Source: Galbula dea (taxonomy: Eukaryota; Chordata; Aves; Piciformes; Galbulidae). Taken from it: 64,000 nucleotides of DNA. The stretch is from positions 217,093 to 281,092 of the forward strand of contig VWZX01002368.1 in the NCBI GenBank assembly GCA_013399015.1, read 5' to 3'. Shown here one piece after another: positions 24,777 through 34,144 of this stretch (position 1 is the stretch's first letter; each line of letters starts with the position of its first letter). The translations under genes and the position numbers were made by a program. Under the pieces are notes generated by a model. The model made no database searches, had not been told where the DNA came from, and was given only the letters and a program-made list of their open reading frames with translations.

Positions 24777-24984
24777 TCACAGAATCACAGAATGTTAGGA
24801 GTTGGAAGGGACCTCGAAAGATCATCTAGTCCAACCCCCCTGCCACAGCAGGATTCCCTAGACCAGGTCATACAGAAGCACGTCCAGACGGGTTTTGAAT
24901 ACCTCCATAGAAGGAGACTCCCCAGCCTCTCTGGGCAGTCTGTGCCAGTGCTCTGGAACCTTAACTGGGGAAAAAAAAAAATAA
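24777..24984 (-). mobile_element. CR1 LINE 3' fragment, antisense, low divergence
   Basis: Begins with the reversed tail cacagaatcacagaatg, then the CR1 3' UTR (ggagttggaagggacctc, ctagtccaacc, ctgccacagcaggattccc), and runs to ccagtgctctggaacc. The element ends in an A-rich run. Over the first ~85 bp it differs from the copy at 28437 at only about four positions, so both derive from the same fairly recent CR1 subfamily. The copy at 360-748 matches in the opposite orientation. Confidence 0.94.
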
Positions 24985-27900
24985 TGTGGTTTTTTTTTTT
25001 TTCAGATATGAGGTCTTGTGTCTGTGCTGAATTCCTCTTTCAATGCATCTTTCCCTTCCTGAAACAAACGTGAACTTAAGAAATGCATGGGTAGGATTGC
25101 TGGCTCGGGCTGTACTGGCAAGGATGCTAACCCAAAGGCAGCCTTGGCCAGGGAGGAACCATGGTGCTTTCTCTCCCATTGCTCATGCAAGTCAGGGTAG
25201 AAATGGTTTGTGCTAAGTAAGTGCATTTGATGTCTTACTGCAGAAAGCATGCTTTCCGAGTTGGCAGAAAAGTGAGTATTTTTAACTGAATTTTGCTGGC
25301 TGTTTGCAGGTGGGTGGGGAAGTTTTAATCAGTTCCTTGCTCAGTGCATCCTACAGAAAGGGACTCTGTTCAAGTTGGGTGGAAAAAACTCAAGTCAAAG
25401 CTATGGCCAGTGAAGGCACCACCAAGCACTTCTCAATCAGGTTTAGGTGGCATCTCGACTGGGATGGCGGCTGTTGTGTTCTTGGCCTTGTTAAATGGAG
25501 TTGTATTTGCCGTGGTTTTGAGGAGGGTTATTTGGAAGGATGGAGAGGAGGGCTAACAGCATAAACCAGCTCCCCCTGGGAGAAGTTTTTAAGACTTCCA
25601 TGTCCCCTTCTCCCACCCTAAACCTTAACTATGTTGTACCTTTTTGAGCTGTTTCAAGTGATTCTGTAGGTTGTTGAAGTTCTAGTCACACATGTAAGGT
25701 TTCTTTAAACTTTTAATGTGAAAGGCTCCAATTACGTATGCTGTTGGATTCTGTGCCCTGTATGTGGTTATTTCAGTAATTCATTCTTAAAGTATAGGTG
25801 TGGGATAGATTGATATATTTAGTCTGTAAATTGTCTGTAGAATTTGGTAAAAGTCATCTACATTTATCTCAGTATTCAAACACTGTTTCGCTTGTTTATT
25901 TTTAAAGCATGGGAAATAAGTGTTTAGAAAACCCCATCACCAACAGAAGAGACTTAGCACAAAATTATATTGGGAATTTAACATACAAATTAGGAAATTA
26001 AAAGTTCCTGCAGTAAATGTGATTCTGTCATATTACAGGTCTGCTGCAGTGTCAGTTTCCCAGCCTCTGCAACAACATTGAATTCTGAATGTGTGCAAGA
26101 TGGTTGACATAGAGTGGTTATGAGAATTACAGCCTTGTTTTTCCTAACTAGTTAATTTAAATTCTCAACCTTAATGTTCTGTTAACCTGCTAATCTGCTT
26201 TAGGAAAACAAACAAAGTATAGACCTTAAGTATCCTGCAACTCGAAGTTATGTATACCTGGAGGGAAAGAATGTTGGACCACAGTAATTTTTTTGTGACT
26301 TCATCAGTGGCCACTGATGTTAATGTTTAAACATTCCTTATCTTTTCCAAAACTGTCAGTAGACCTGTTGGATCTGGTCTCCTTGAGACTGGCAAAATAG
26401 AACAGAAACCAATTATTCATTTGGAGGGTCTGTACCGCATTTTTCTGTGTCCCACATGGGTGAGCTCAGTCTTTGAGGGTGCTATAAGCAAGGAAATGAG
26501 TAGGAGAGCCCAGCTGTGTGGGGCATCTCTTGAGAGGTAGGATCCATGGAGGGGACTGCCCTGTCCCCCCCAGCATTTAAGGTTCTTTCTGAATCTGCAT
26601 CCTTGACGCAGATACATGCCCATCTTGTTGACTGAATGCATGCTGGGGTTGCTAGTCTGATGCAGCACTCACACAGTGGTGGTGCACTGCATTTTTTTGG
26701 TGTGGTATTCACTCAAAGCAGAATGTTAAGATGTCTGAGGGCTCCTTCCCTGTTTTCCAGAGCTGCAGTAAGTCATACCTGTCTGAATACTGTTGCAGGA
26801 AATCAAGTCCATCTTTTCTGAGCTTATACCTGCAATTAACATTTGCTTCAGTGCATTGTACAATTTCCCACTTGCATAAGAAACTGGCACATAGAACTGA
26901 TGAGGTTTGGAGTCACTTCTGAATGAGTCACCTTTTGTGTGGCATCAAGCTTTATGTTGTGGTGCTAGGACAGAAGAAGGTGGTTTCAGAAGTAGCCTCT
27001 ACAGACTAGTAGAGGTCTCTGGGACATGGAAAACTGATTTTGCAAAATACCTGTTATATGTCATATAAAATGCAGTACTAGTCCCTTTTCAAAATCTCTT
27101 GTGGTTAAACAACTTCTATCATGTACTTACCACCTGCTGGAAATCCAGCACAAAAATAAGAATAACCAAATCTTAAGTTGTAGCAGCTGAACCTGTTTCA
27201 AATAAATAGCAATAGCTATTGTTTACGATAAGTGTTATCTGATTGCTGGCAGAACCTGTGTTTATTGCTATTGTGTATTACAGTCTCTTGTAATTTGGAC
27301 AACTAAAAATTGTGTTCCTTTTTCCATTGTACAAAGAGATTTGTAAGTAGACAGGCATCTGTAATTATACTTAGTGGGACTGGAGAGCATGGAAAGCATA
27401 AAATGAAATTGCTTGGTTTTAATCTGAAGTGGCATCACATCAGATTTTCTACTTTTTTACATATCTTGGAAAAAAAATTTCACATTCTTTGAGTAACGTT
27501 GGAGGACAGTTAAGGATTATCATGATGATACTCTGCAGACTGTTTTCATGTACTTGATGTTTTGAAATGTTTGCAATGCAAGTCAAACACTGGGCGCTTA
27601 TTGTGCTGTTAGTCATGAAGGAAAGCTATAAAGTGCAGTTTGACAAGTGTCAATGACTGTCTGGAGTGACTCTCTCATTTTGGCACAGTAATTGGGTCTC
27701 TTTCCCCCCCTCAGATTGAAAAGAAACAACAAACAACAAGCCAAGTGCAAATGGATCTTAAAGTTAATTTTTTTCTTTTATGTCAGTCCCCTTTAGATAT
27801 CATTCCTTTTTTTCCTCCACATGAAGAATGAAGATCAGGAACACCCAAATTATGTATGAAATCCCAAGTTGCAGCTGTAAAGTCACAGCTCAGATACATT

Positions 27901-28436
27901 AATCTGTAGATTTTTGGGTGCTGTAGGCTTTCATGTCTTTATTTACAGATTATAATACACTGACTTTTTCTCTGGGGACAAAAGAATATGCATATATTAT
28001 TTACAGCTTTTGGTTTTGTCAAATAATGTCACACTTCATGCTTTCAGAATGCTCGACAACCCAATCCCCTCCTAGCAGTCCGAAGAGTCAAGAACAGGCA
28101 AGTGTGATCCACCACATGCAGGCTTTAATTTGATATGTATGCTACCCCATTCTGATCTTGTGAATGGGCCAAGATTGGGCAGTGGTGGCATTTTTGCTGG
28201 CTGCCTCAGTCATCCATGTTCATGCCATCTAGACCCAGTGAAGTGAAACCATGAATTTGAGATGTTGACTCAATGAGAGCTGCCTGCTGTTATCCAGGAG
28301 AAATGGATTTAGTTACCAGTAATGCCTGCATGTTGCAATCCCTGTAATACAAGGAATGTGGTTACTCATCAAAAGAGAGATTTGATCTGTAATTTTCATC
28401 TGTTAAAACCATCTGTGTACTGGGGAGGTCAGGTTC
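24985..28436. other. Non-coding stretch, nothing recognised
   Basis: A T14-type run lies just after the CR1 (about 24990-25003), and AAC-rich sequence occurs at 27723-27740. A cccccc/cag stretch near 27704-27714 looks like a splice acceptor but is not followed by a supported exon. No repeat family was recognised. Confidence 0.5.
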
Positions 28437-28566
28437 ACACAGAATCACAGAATATTAGGAGTTGCAAGGGGCCTCAAAAGATCATCTAGTCCAACCCCCC
28501 TGCCACAGCAGGATTCCCTAGAGTGGGAAACACACAAACATGTCCAGATGAGTTTTGAATATCTCC
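28437..28566 (-). mobile_element. CR1 LINE 3' fragment, antisense
   Basis: Starts with cacagaatcacagaatattaggagtt words of the reversed CR1 tail, followed by ctagtccaacc and ctgccacagcaggattccc. The match ends at ttttgaatatctccac. It is the same subfamily as the 24777 copy, shorter at its 5' end. Confidence 0.93.
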
Positions 28567-30384
28567 ACATACTTGTGTCTGACTAGTTGTGAACTAACCT
28601 CAGTGAAAGTGTATGCTGGACAGTCATGAGGCCAACACCTTAACCCTCTGCAAAAGCAGGGGAGGGAAGGGGAGGGTCGGTTTTGAGAAAATCGTTTTGG
28701 AAACACACTGAAAGCACTTCTCTGCTTCTGAATCAAAGGCAGTGGAGGGTAGGCCCTGTGAAAGAAAATTTTCCTTCTCAGAGTTTCATGACCCAAATTC
28801 CTTTTTACCCAGAACACTTCAGCATGCTACAAGCCTTGGACCTTTATGTTTGATTATGCCGAAGTTCCATAAAAATATCTATTTCTAACGTTCACTGTCT
28901 TATACAATGTGTACATAAGAGCATATTTGCTGTAGTTTGAAAGGCAGATCAGTGAATTCTTTTTCCAGTATTTGTTCCTCAGAACTACAAGTGCCTTGTA
29001 GTAACACAAATTATATTGAATAAATGCAATCATGATATTGGGTCAAGAAAAATGTACCAGGATGTCCAAGAGCAAAAGGAGCAGGTTTGTGTGGACTCTT
29101 AGGAAGGATGACTAGCCTACGTATGTCTTCTGAAATTGCAGCTCCTTCTTTTCCAGGTAAAGCTAATGGTCGAGGATGGATGCATGGCACAATGATGATA
29201 CCTGCTCAGGCTTAGGAAATTCACTTCACAGGTATTTGTGTATCTTGTCATGCCATACAAATGAAATGGTACTTGGTGGATAGGATTTTTAAAATGACAG
29301 ACGTTGCAGGTACATGACAGGTATGTCAACAAACTTAAGATCAGAAGGCACCATGTAGATTGAGTTCTCTGCAAGGTCAGGCAGCAGCTGCCTTACACAT
29401 GCAGTCCAGAGATGCCTACTGAGTCCACTCTCTGTCCATTGCTCCATACTACTAGCTAGTAAATTTATCCCAATACTCTGTAAGAATACAAAGTCTGAAA
29501 GCCAAGGTACAGCATGCCCTTGGGAGAGAGGAGGAGCCATCATGGGCACTGGCAGATCTTAAGGATCCTGTAATAGCCAAGAGCTGACCACAGGTCCTGT
29601 GGTAGACTTGGGGCTGAATCTGCTGTGTGCTATTTCATTATTTGCCCTCTAGAGAACTGAAGAGCAGGCTGCTACCTCAGCTCTTCTCCTTTATTTTAAT
29701 TTTTAAGGACAGATTCTTCCTTCAGTTTTCAGTCTAAATTAGAATTCTTGCATGATTTCATTATTCCGTCTGCTTTGAAAGGCTAGATTAGAAAAGTAAT
29801 TTAAAAACTTCTTTATTGTATTGGATAAAAATCTCTTCTACTGATTGTTTGCTTCTGGTCTTTTGCATCAGTGTTTCTGATTCTGATCTGTGTACCTGAC
29901 CTGCAAGGGTGGAATTTGGGCATGGATTTGAGTGTCTCACCATGATGGCATGGCCACTGTTGGCAGCTCAGTCTGTCAACTTGTAGCAGTAGTTTCTCAT
30001 GCTGTAGGTGAGGAGTAAATGTCTGAACAGCAAATACAGTTACAAAGCCCAGTGAAAGAGACATTAATTTCCTCTTTCTGAAAAGGCATCATCATTCCCA
30101 TTTCAAAGATAAGGGAATTTGTCAGTAGAAAGCAAACCCATCTATTTAATTGCGGTTTTTTTTAGGAGTGTTGTTGGGATGTGTTGGCCATTTGTGACGT
30201 ATTTTGGAGGCCTGCAGGAATCTTTTCTGTGTTGCATAGTCCAGTTGGCTCATACAGGGTGATGCCTCTCCACTGAGACTACTGGCATCTGGTGGGTGAT
30301 GTGCAGGTGGCACTTGGAGGCTGGTCAGCAGTCACTTGAGGCTGCTAATTTAGTGTCTAGACAACACTTAAAATGTACACAAAT
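28567..30384. other. Non-coding stretch, nothing recognised
   Basis: Unique DNA with no supported exon, RNA gene or repeat. Confidence 0.5.
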
Positions 30385-30470
30385 GCGATCCTAGATGGTC
30401 TGCTTGACCTTGAACAAGCCTCTTCTTTCAAAATATTTGTTACAACTATCTGTAGCCTCAATGATTATCT
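30385..30470 (+). mobile_element. Possible MIR-type SINE relic
   Basis: The words cttgaccttgaacaagcctc and gtagcctcaatgattatc follow the order of the MIR core and its 'gcctcagtttcctcat' end. The match is short and imperfect and could be chance. Confidence 0.27.
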
Positions 30471-31695
30471 TGAACAAAAAAGGTTCACCCAATACCTGAT
30501 AGCTCTATGTGTAAAAGGTACATTTACTATTCTAAAAAAATGTTATCCTTCTGCTGGTGGGACAGCTGAAGTTTAGAGAAGCTGGACGTGTAGAAGTTAT
30601 TGCTAAATTGGCCACCAGTTTACATGGCATGCCCAGACTGCCCTTGCCTAACATGTTGGAGAGATTGAGGCTTCTTAGGATGAATAGGCAGCTGCTTTCC
30701 ACTGGTTGCTGAAAATTATAACATTAAGTATAGTATTAAAGCCACTTTTCCCAACACCTCAAAGCTTCAGGCATTCGCATCTATTCCTAACCCTTATGTT
30801 AGAATCTCCTCACAAAGGCATGTGGTTCTCTGCTCCTCTGACCAAAAACCTGAACTGACACCTGATATTCTTTTTTCACATTGCTAAAAATCATTGCCCT
30901 TGACATGCAGAAGCTGACAGGTGTTTGGTGGGTAAGAGCAGTCAGTTCGTTGGTATGGACATTCAGAGATAAAACTTGGAGGTGGTTCTGGAGGTTGGGG
31001 GTTCAGAAAAGTTTCATTAAGTGGCCTTTGACTGGAGCTGTAGGCTTGAGAGGCTTCTTCCTTAGTATTTGAGGTGCTAAAGAAACACTAACAGGTGCAG
31101 GAGAACTAATGGAAAAGGTGGGATGACTTAGGTGCCCGTGATGATGTACCAAAGTATATGGAGAGAAGCTCTACATGTGACAGAGCTCCCCAAGATTCAG
31201 GTGAGGCCAAGAGGTCCCCTGAGCCTCAGCAGCACTCCTAGCTACACCTTGCATCGTGCTCCCAGAGTGCTAGAGCAGCCCTTTGGATGTTTTTCATGAT
31301 CTATAACAACGTTTTCCCTAGGCCCATATGTTTTCCCTTTTGTATAGGGCTCTGCTTCCTTGCCTGAGGAATAGTAGCAGACATCTATTTCCCTCATCCT
31401 TTCTGAGCCCTTTTCTAAGCTTCCTTCCCTCTGCAAGTCTTTGATATATTCCCTTCCCTTCCTGATCTGAAGACTGGTAAGCACAGCAGGTGAGGAGTGT
31501 TAGTGCTGCATCTGCTGCTAATTGGGCTCCCAGGCTCATTCAGATAGAGCTGGCAAGTGATGTACTGAGTTAATCAGGAGATGGGGTTTGTAGGAGAATG
31601 TTCATATTATGCAGGGTAAGTAGAGATTTGCATGTCAGCTTTTAAAATGGGAGCTCACCAAAATGAGACTGGCTGCTGCTTTCTGTTGTCGGTCT
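30471..31695. other. Non-coding stretch, nothing recognised
   Basis: No exon or repeat was recognised. Open frames stay under about 80 codons. Confidence 0.5.
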
Positions 31696-31765
31696 CCTCG
31701 TGGCCCCCATTTACCTGGGGTATCTCAGCACCTTTACACTGTTTATCCTCACAGTAGCCCCAGAG
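31696..31765 (-). mobile_element. MIR/L2-type 3' tail relic
   Basis: Read on the minus strand, gctactgtgaggataaac, gtgtaaaggtgctgagatac and ccaggtaaatgggggcc resemble the shared 3' region of amniote MIR/L2 elements (a 'tgtgaggattaaat...tgtaaagcgcttagaga' type sequence). Identified by eye; the boundaries are loose. Confidence 0.42.
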
Positions 31766-32404
31766 TGCGAGTGGGGCTGCCAACCCTAGCAAGGACATAA
31801 TGCCTGGGAGGACAGGAAGAAGGTTAAACAGCACACTGCATTTCACAGTGGTGCCAGCTTAAGCAAATTCATGGGCGTTTCTTCCTCCAAACAGGACCAG
31901 GTAGAGTGCTGGCAGATGTTTCCTTCTGCCACCCCTGCTAGGAGGGCAGCCATTCCTGCAAAGGGGGCTCAAGGGGTGAAAGGGGAGATGCATTCAGCTA
32001 ATACTGTCTGAGCACATCTGGCACTACTGAGGAGGTTCTTCCACCTGGCTTGGACAGCATGTTGGCTTTGCAGCCTTCCTCCTGCCTGCTTGTGCCAGCC
32101 CCTATGCCAACACAGGCTGCGTTTCCCCAGCCTCCTGTCTTCTGCAGTTTTGCTGCTGTAGCTGATCCATTGTGGATCCTTTCAGCAGTCCAATACAAAA
32201 TTACCTTTCTTTTTCCAAAATATGACAAAAAAGCCCTTGCTTTTAACATCTTTCTGTTCAGAAATTTGGTTTACAGGGTAGTACCTATGGGCATTCAGGG
32301 CAGCACAAGTGTGGAGGCAAAAAATGGCAGTCAGGGAGAATGCAAGAACTTCTTAGGCTGACTTTGCTTTTGAAGCCAAGCTATCCAGTAAGTACAGCTT
32401 CAGT
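31766..32404. other. Non-coding, nothing recognised
   Basis: GC-richer than average. Two overlapping opposite-strand open frames (83 and 103 codons at 31998-32361) have no family signature and look like chance frames. Confidence 0.5.
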
Positions 32405-32498
32405 GTTTTTGCCTAAGGTCATGCGAGAACGCTTGGCAGAGCAAAGTACTGAAGTGGTTCTCCCCAGATCCAGGTTACCACTCTAACCCCAGGACCGT
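32405..32498 (-). mobile_element. MIR SINE relic
   Basis: The minus strand reads gtcctggggttagagtggta, then a gap, then ctctgccaagcg and cgcatgaccttaggcaaaaa. This matches the MIR order: tRNA-like head 'gcctagtggttagag', core 'ctctgccac', 'tgtgaccttgggcaagtca'. It is one of the better MIR matches in the window, about 95 bp. Confidence 0.6.
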
Positions 32499-33553
32499 TT
32501 TTCTTCCAGCACTTGAAAATGGTCTGAACCTCCCATGAGGTACTTTGTAAGAGCTTTTTAGGCAAAGATTTTGCTCTAAAGAAGCGCGACTGTTTGCTTT
32601 GTAAGGGGAAACTCTTGTTCCTGTTTCCTTTCTGATGTATCCCTTCTGTTCTTGGCTTGCTAACTTGATGATATCACTCCTCATGCATTGGGCAAAAGCT
32701 GTTTTCCCTCTATTCAAAGAACCAGGAGGAGCAGCTGCTGCGCTGCCTCTAATCTCTAGTTGTTCCTGCACTCCTGTGGCATGCCAATGGGAGCTAGGAC
32801 CAAAGAGGCACATGGAGAACACAGACAAAAAAGTGAATTTGCTGTGTCATCCTTGAGTCTCACAAGGCAAGAAGTGGTTCACTGATGTTTGTTCAGGAAG
32901 GATCCAGAGTTTGTGCAGCATGTCCAGGGAATTGCTGATTGCTGGATACAGAGCATTCCCAGACTCTTTGTCAAAACCACTTGCATCAGAGAAGGTGGAA
33001 TTCTTCATCACCTGGTGACTTTCCTGCAACACAGTACGGGAAGTGGGTTCCTAGTGTGATCCACCTCCTGTCACAGGGCACCTGTATTGTAGCTATGGGT
33101 ATGACAGCATTTTTTGTGGTTGCCAGCACACAGTGGAAAGACTCTATGACCAATTCATTTCCCTTCCTTTACAGGCAGCTCCCTTCAATCAGGTACTCTG
33201 CCCTCTGTTCTTCCAGAGGACTACTGTGTGTGTCTGTGGTGCTTAACTCTGCTGAATTTATGTGTATGGAAACAGTTAAACTTGCTCCTTTTTTTTGTGT
33301 CCTTTTCCAACAATGTTCTTTCGTTCTTTTTAAAAATAGAGCAGTTGCTTCAGCACTATCCACAACTCAGTCATGCAGGTGCCTGGATAAATTATCCCAT
33401 GCATGCATCTTGTATTCAATCCAGCCATCTTCCGTAATTGACAATTAATTTGCGAATCTTTTTCCATGCCGTTCTTTCACCTTGAGTGCTGGGTGTACTG
33501 GATCTCTGCCACCTCATATTTTTTGGATAAAGTCACTGTGTGTTGTGGTATGC
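32499..33553. other. Non-coding stretch, nothing recognised
   Basis: A 169-codon plus-strand open frame at 32939-33448 has no domain and shows no codon bias or splice context. I treat it as chance. This stretch forms the left flank of the solo LTR. Confidence 0.5.
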
Positions 33554-33558
33554 TATTG
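33554..33558. repeat. Target-site duplication, left copy (TATTG)
   Basis: TATTG immediately precedes the LTR and is repeated exactly at 34140-34144 immediately after it. Five-base duplications are common for ERVL-type (class III) and some class I endogenous retroviruses. Confidence 0.85.
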
Positions 33559-33820
33559 TGGGCTGTAGGGTCTAGGTCCTAGCAGAGGGGAGGCTGGACA
33601 AGGCCGAGGTCAGTTTCTCACAAGAAAGAAGTTAGATAGTCTGGGAGAGAAAGTGGGAGTCAACTAGCAGGAGCCTTTGCAGCTGCACAGAAAGGCCTTG
33701 GTGCCCTACATAGCCTTAACATCTTATCCTTCCCACACCACACAGTGCCAGTCTTACCACATTCACATTTCTTTGAAGTGCACTGTTTTTATCCCCATTT
33801 ATGGTAGTTGTTTTTACCTA

Positions 33821-33940
33821 GTAAGTGTTACTTCTTAATTGGTTAGTATAATTTGTATATGTAAGTGTCACTTGCTAACCCGTCGGTGTGCTTTGTGTCT
33901 AAAGGTGTTAGTTACTAATTGGTCATTATTCTTTCTGTAA
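33821..33940 (+). repeat. Three 40-bp tandem units in LTR U3
   Basis: Units 33821-33860, 33861-33900 and 33901-33940 align in exact 40-bp register without gaps. By position I count 27/40 identities for units 1-2, 27/40 for 1-3 and 24/40 for 2-3. Shared landmarks are AGTGT near the start, CTAA or TTAA at positions 15-18, and TTT at 32-34. Units 1 and 3 keep AATTGG, the reverse of a CCAAT box. Direct repeats just upstream of a TATA box are the usual form of retroviral U3 enhancers. Confidence 0.82.
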
Positions 33941-33943
33941 AGG

Positions 33944-33951
33944 TATAAAAG
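33944..33951 (+). promoter_or_regulatory. LTR TATA box
   Basis: TATAAAAG is a perfect TATA-box consensus. It lies immediately after the third 40-bp unit and about 30 bp before the predicted start of R near 33974. Its placement inside the LTR fits the U3 promoter. Whether it is still active is unknown. Confidence 0.75.
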
Positions 33952-33973
33952 ATGCTTGCTAACAATAGAGCGG

Positions 33974-33985
33974 GGCTAGCTAGCC
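33974..33985. repeat. Perfect 12-bp palindrome at predicted cap site
   Basis: GGCTAGCTAGCC equals its own reverse complement. It sits 30 bp downstream of the TATA box, exactly where transcription would begin. It would therefore fall at the extreme 5' end of R in any LTR-driven RNA. Confidence 0.85.
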
Positions 33986-34048
33986 ATTCTTGTATATAGC
34001 CTTTTACTTATGATTTTCTACCTTTTCTGCTTGGCCTATTTTTCCTAT

Positions 34049-34096
34049 ATTAAAGCTGACCACCTCTGCACAATCTCTGTGTGTGTGTGTGTGTGT
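34049..34096 (+). terminator. LTR poly(A) signal and GU-rich element
   Basis: ATTAAA (34049-34054), the commonest variant of AATAAA, is followed 16-18 bp later by a CA dinucleotide suited to cleavage (34069-34072). A (TG)9 run at 34078-34096 then serves as the GU-rich downstream element. The order and spacing are those of a vertebrate 3'-end processing site, as expected at the R/U5 border of an LTR. Confidence 0.7.
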
Positions 34097-34139
34097 CAAG
34101 ACCATCTCGACTCAACCTTCAGAATAGTCGTGTACAGCA

Positions 34140-34144
34140 TATTG
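34140..34144. repeat. Target-site duplication, right copy (TATTG)
   Basis: Exact repeat of the left copy at 33554-33558, directly after the terminal CA of the LTR. Confidence 0.85.

Larger units (their letters stand above)
33559..34139 (+). mobile_element. Solo LTR of an avian endogenous retrovirus
   Basis: A 581-bp element bounded by TG at the left (tgggctgtaggg) and CA at the right (gtgtacagca), flanked by an exact 5-bp duplication, TATTG. Internally it has the full LTR order: U3 with direct repeats and inverted CCAAT motifs, TATA box, predicted cap site, R, an ATTAAA poly(A) signal with a GU-rich downstream element, and a short U5. The terminal sequences are imperfect inverted repeats. 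No primer-binding site or gag/pol follows, because the duplicated target sequence comes directly after CA. The provirus therefore collapsed by LTR-LTR recombination. The 5-bp duplication suggests an ERVL-like family. The subfamily was not recognised. Confidence 0.87.

Noticed and set aside
24744..25073. 109-codon plus-strand frame starting near a CR1
   Set aside because: Most of it is the antisense reading of the CR1 3' end. A similar antisense translation recurs over the CR1 at 536-814, showing that it is repeat-derived.
27695..27714. Splice-acceptor-like ctctttccccccctcag
   Set aside because: A good polypyrimidine-AG, but no open frame with protein character or matching donor follows. Such tracts are frequent in AT/CT-rich DNA.
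32939..33448. 169-codon plus-strand open frame next to the LTR
   Set aside because: No similarity to retroviral or cellular protein families was visible, it lies outside the LTR boundaries, and its composition is typical of chance frames.
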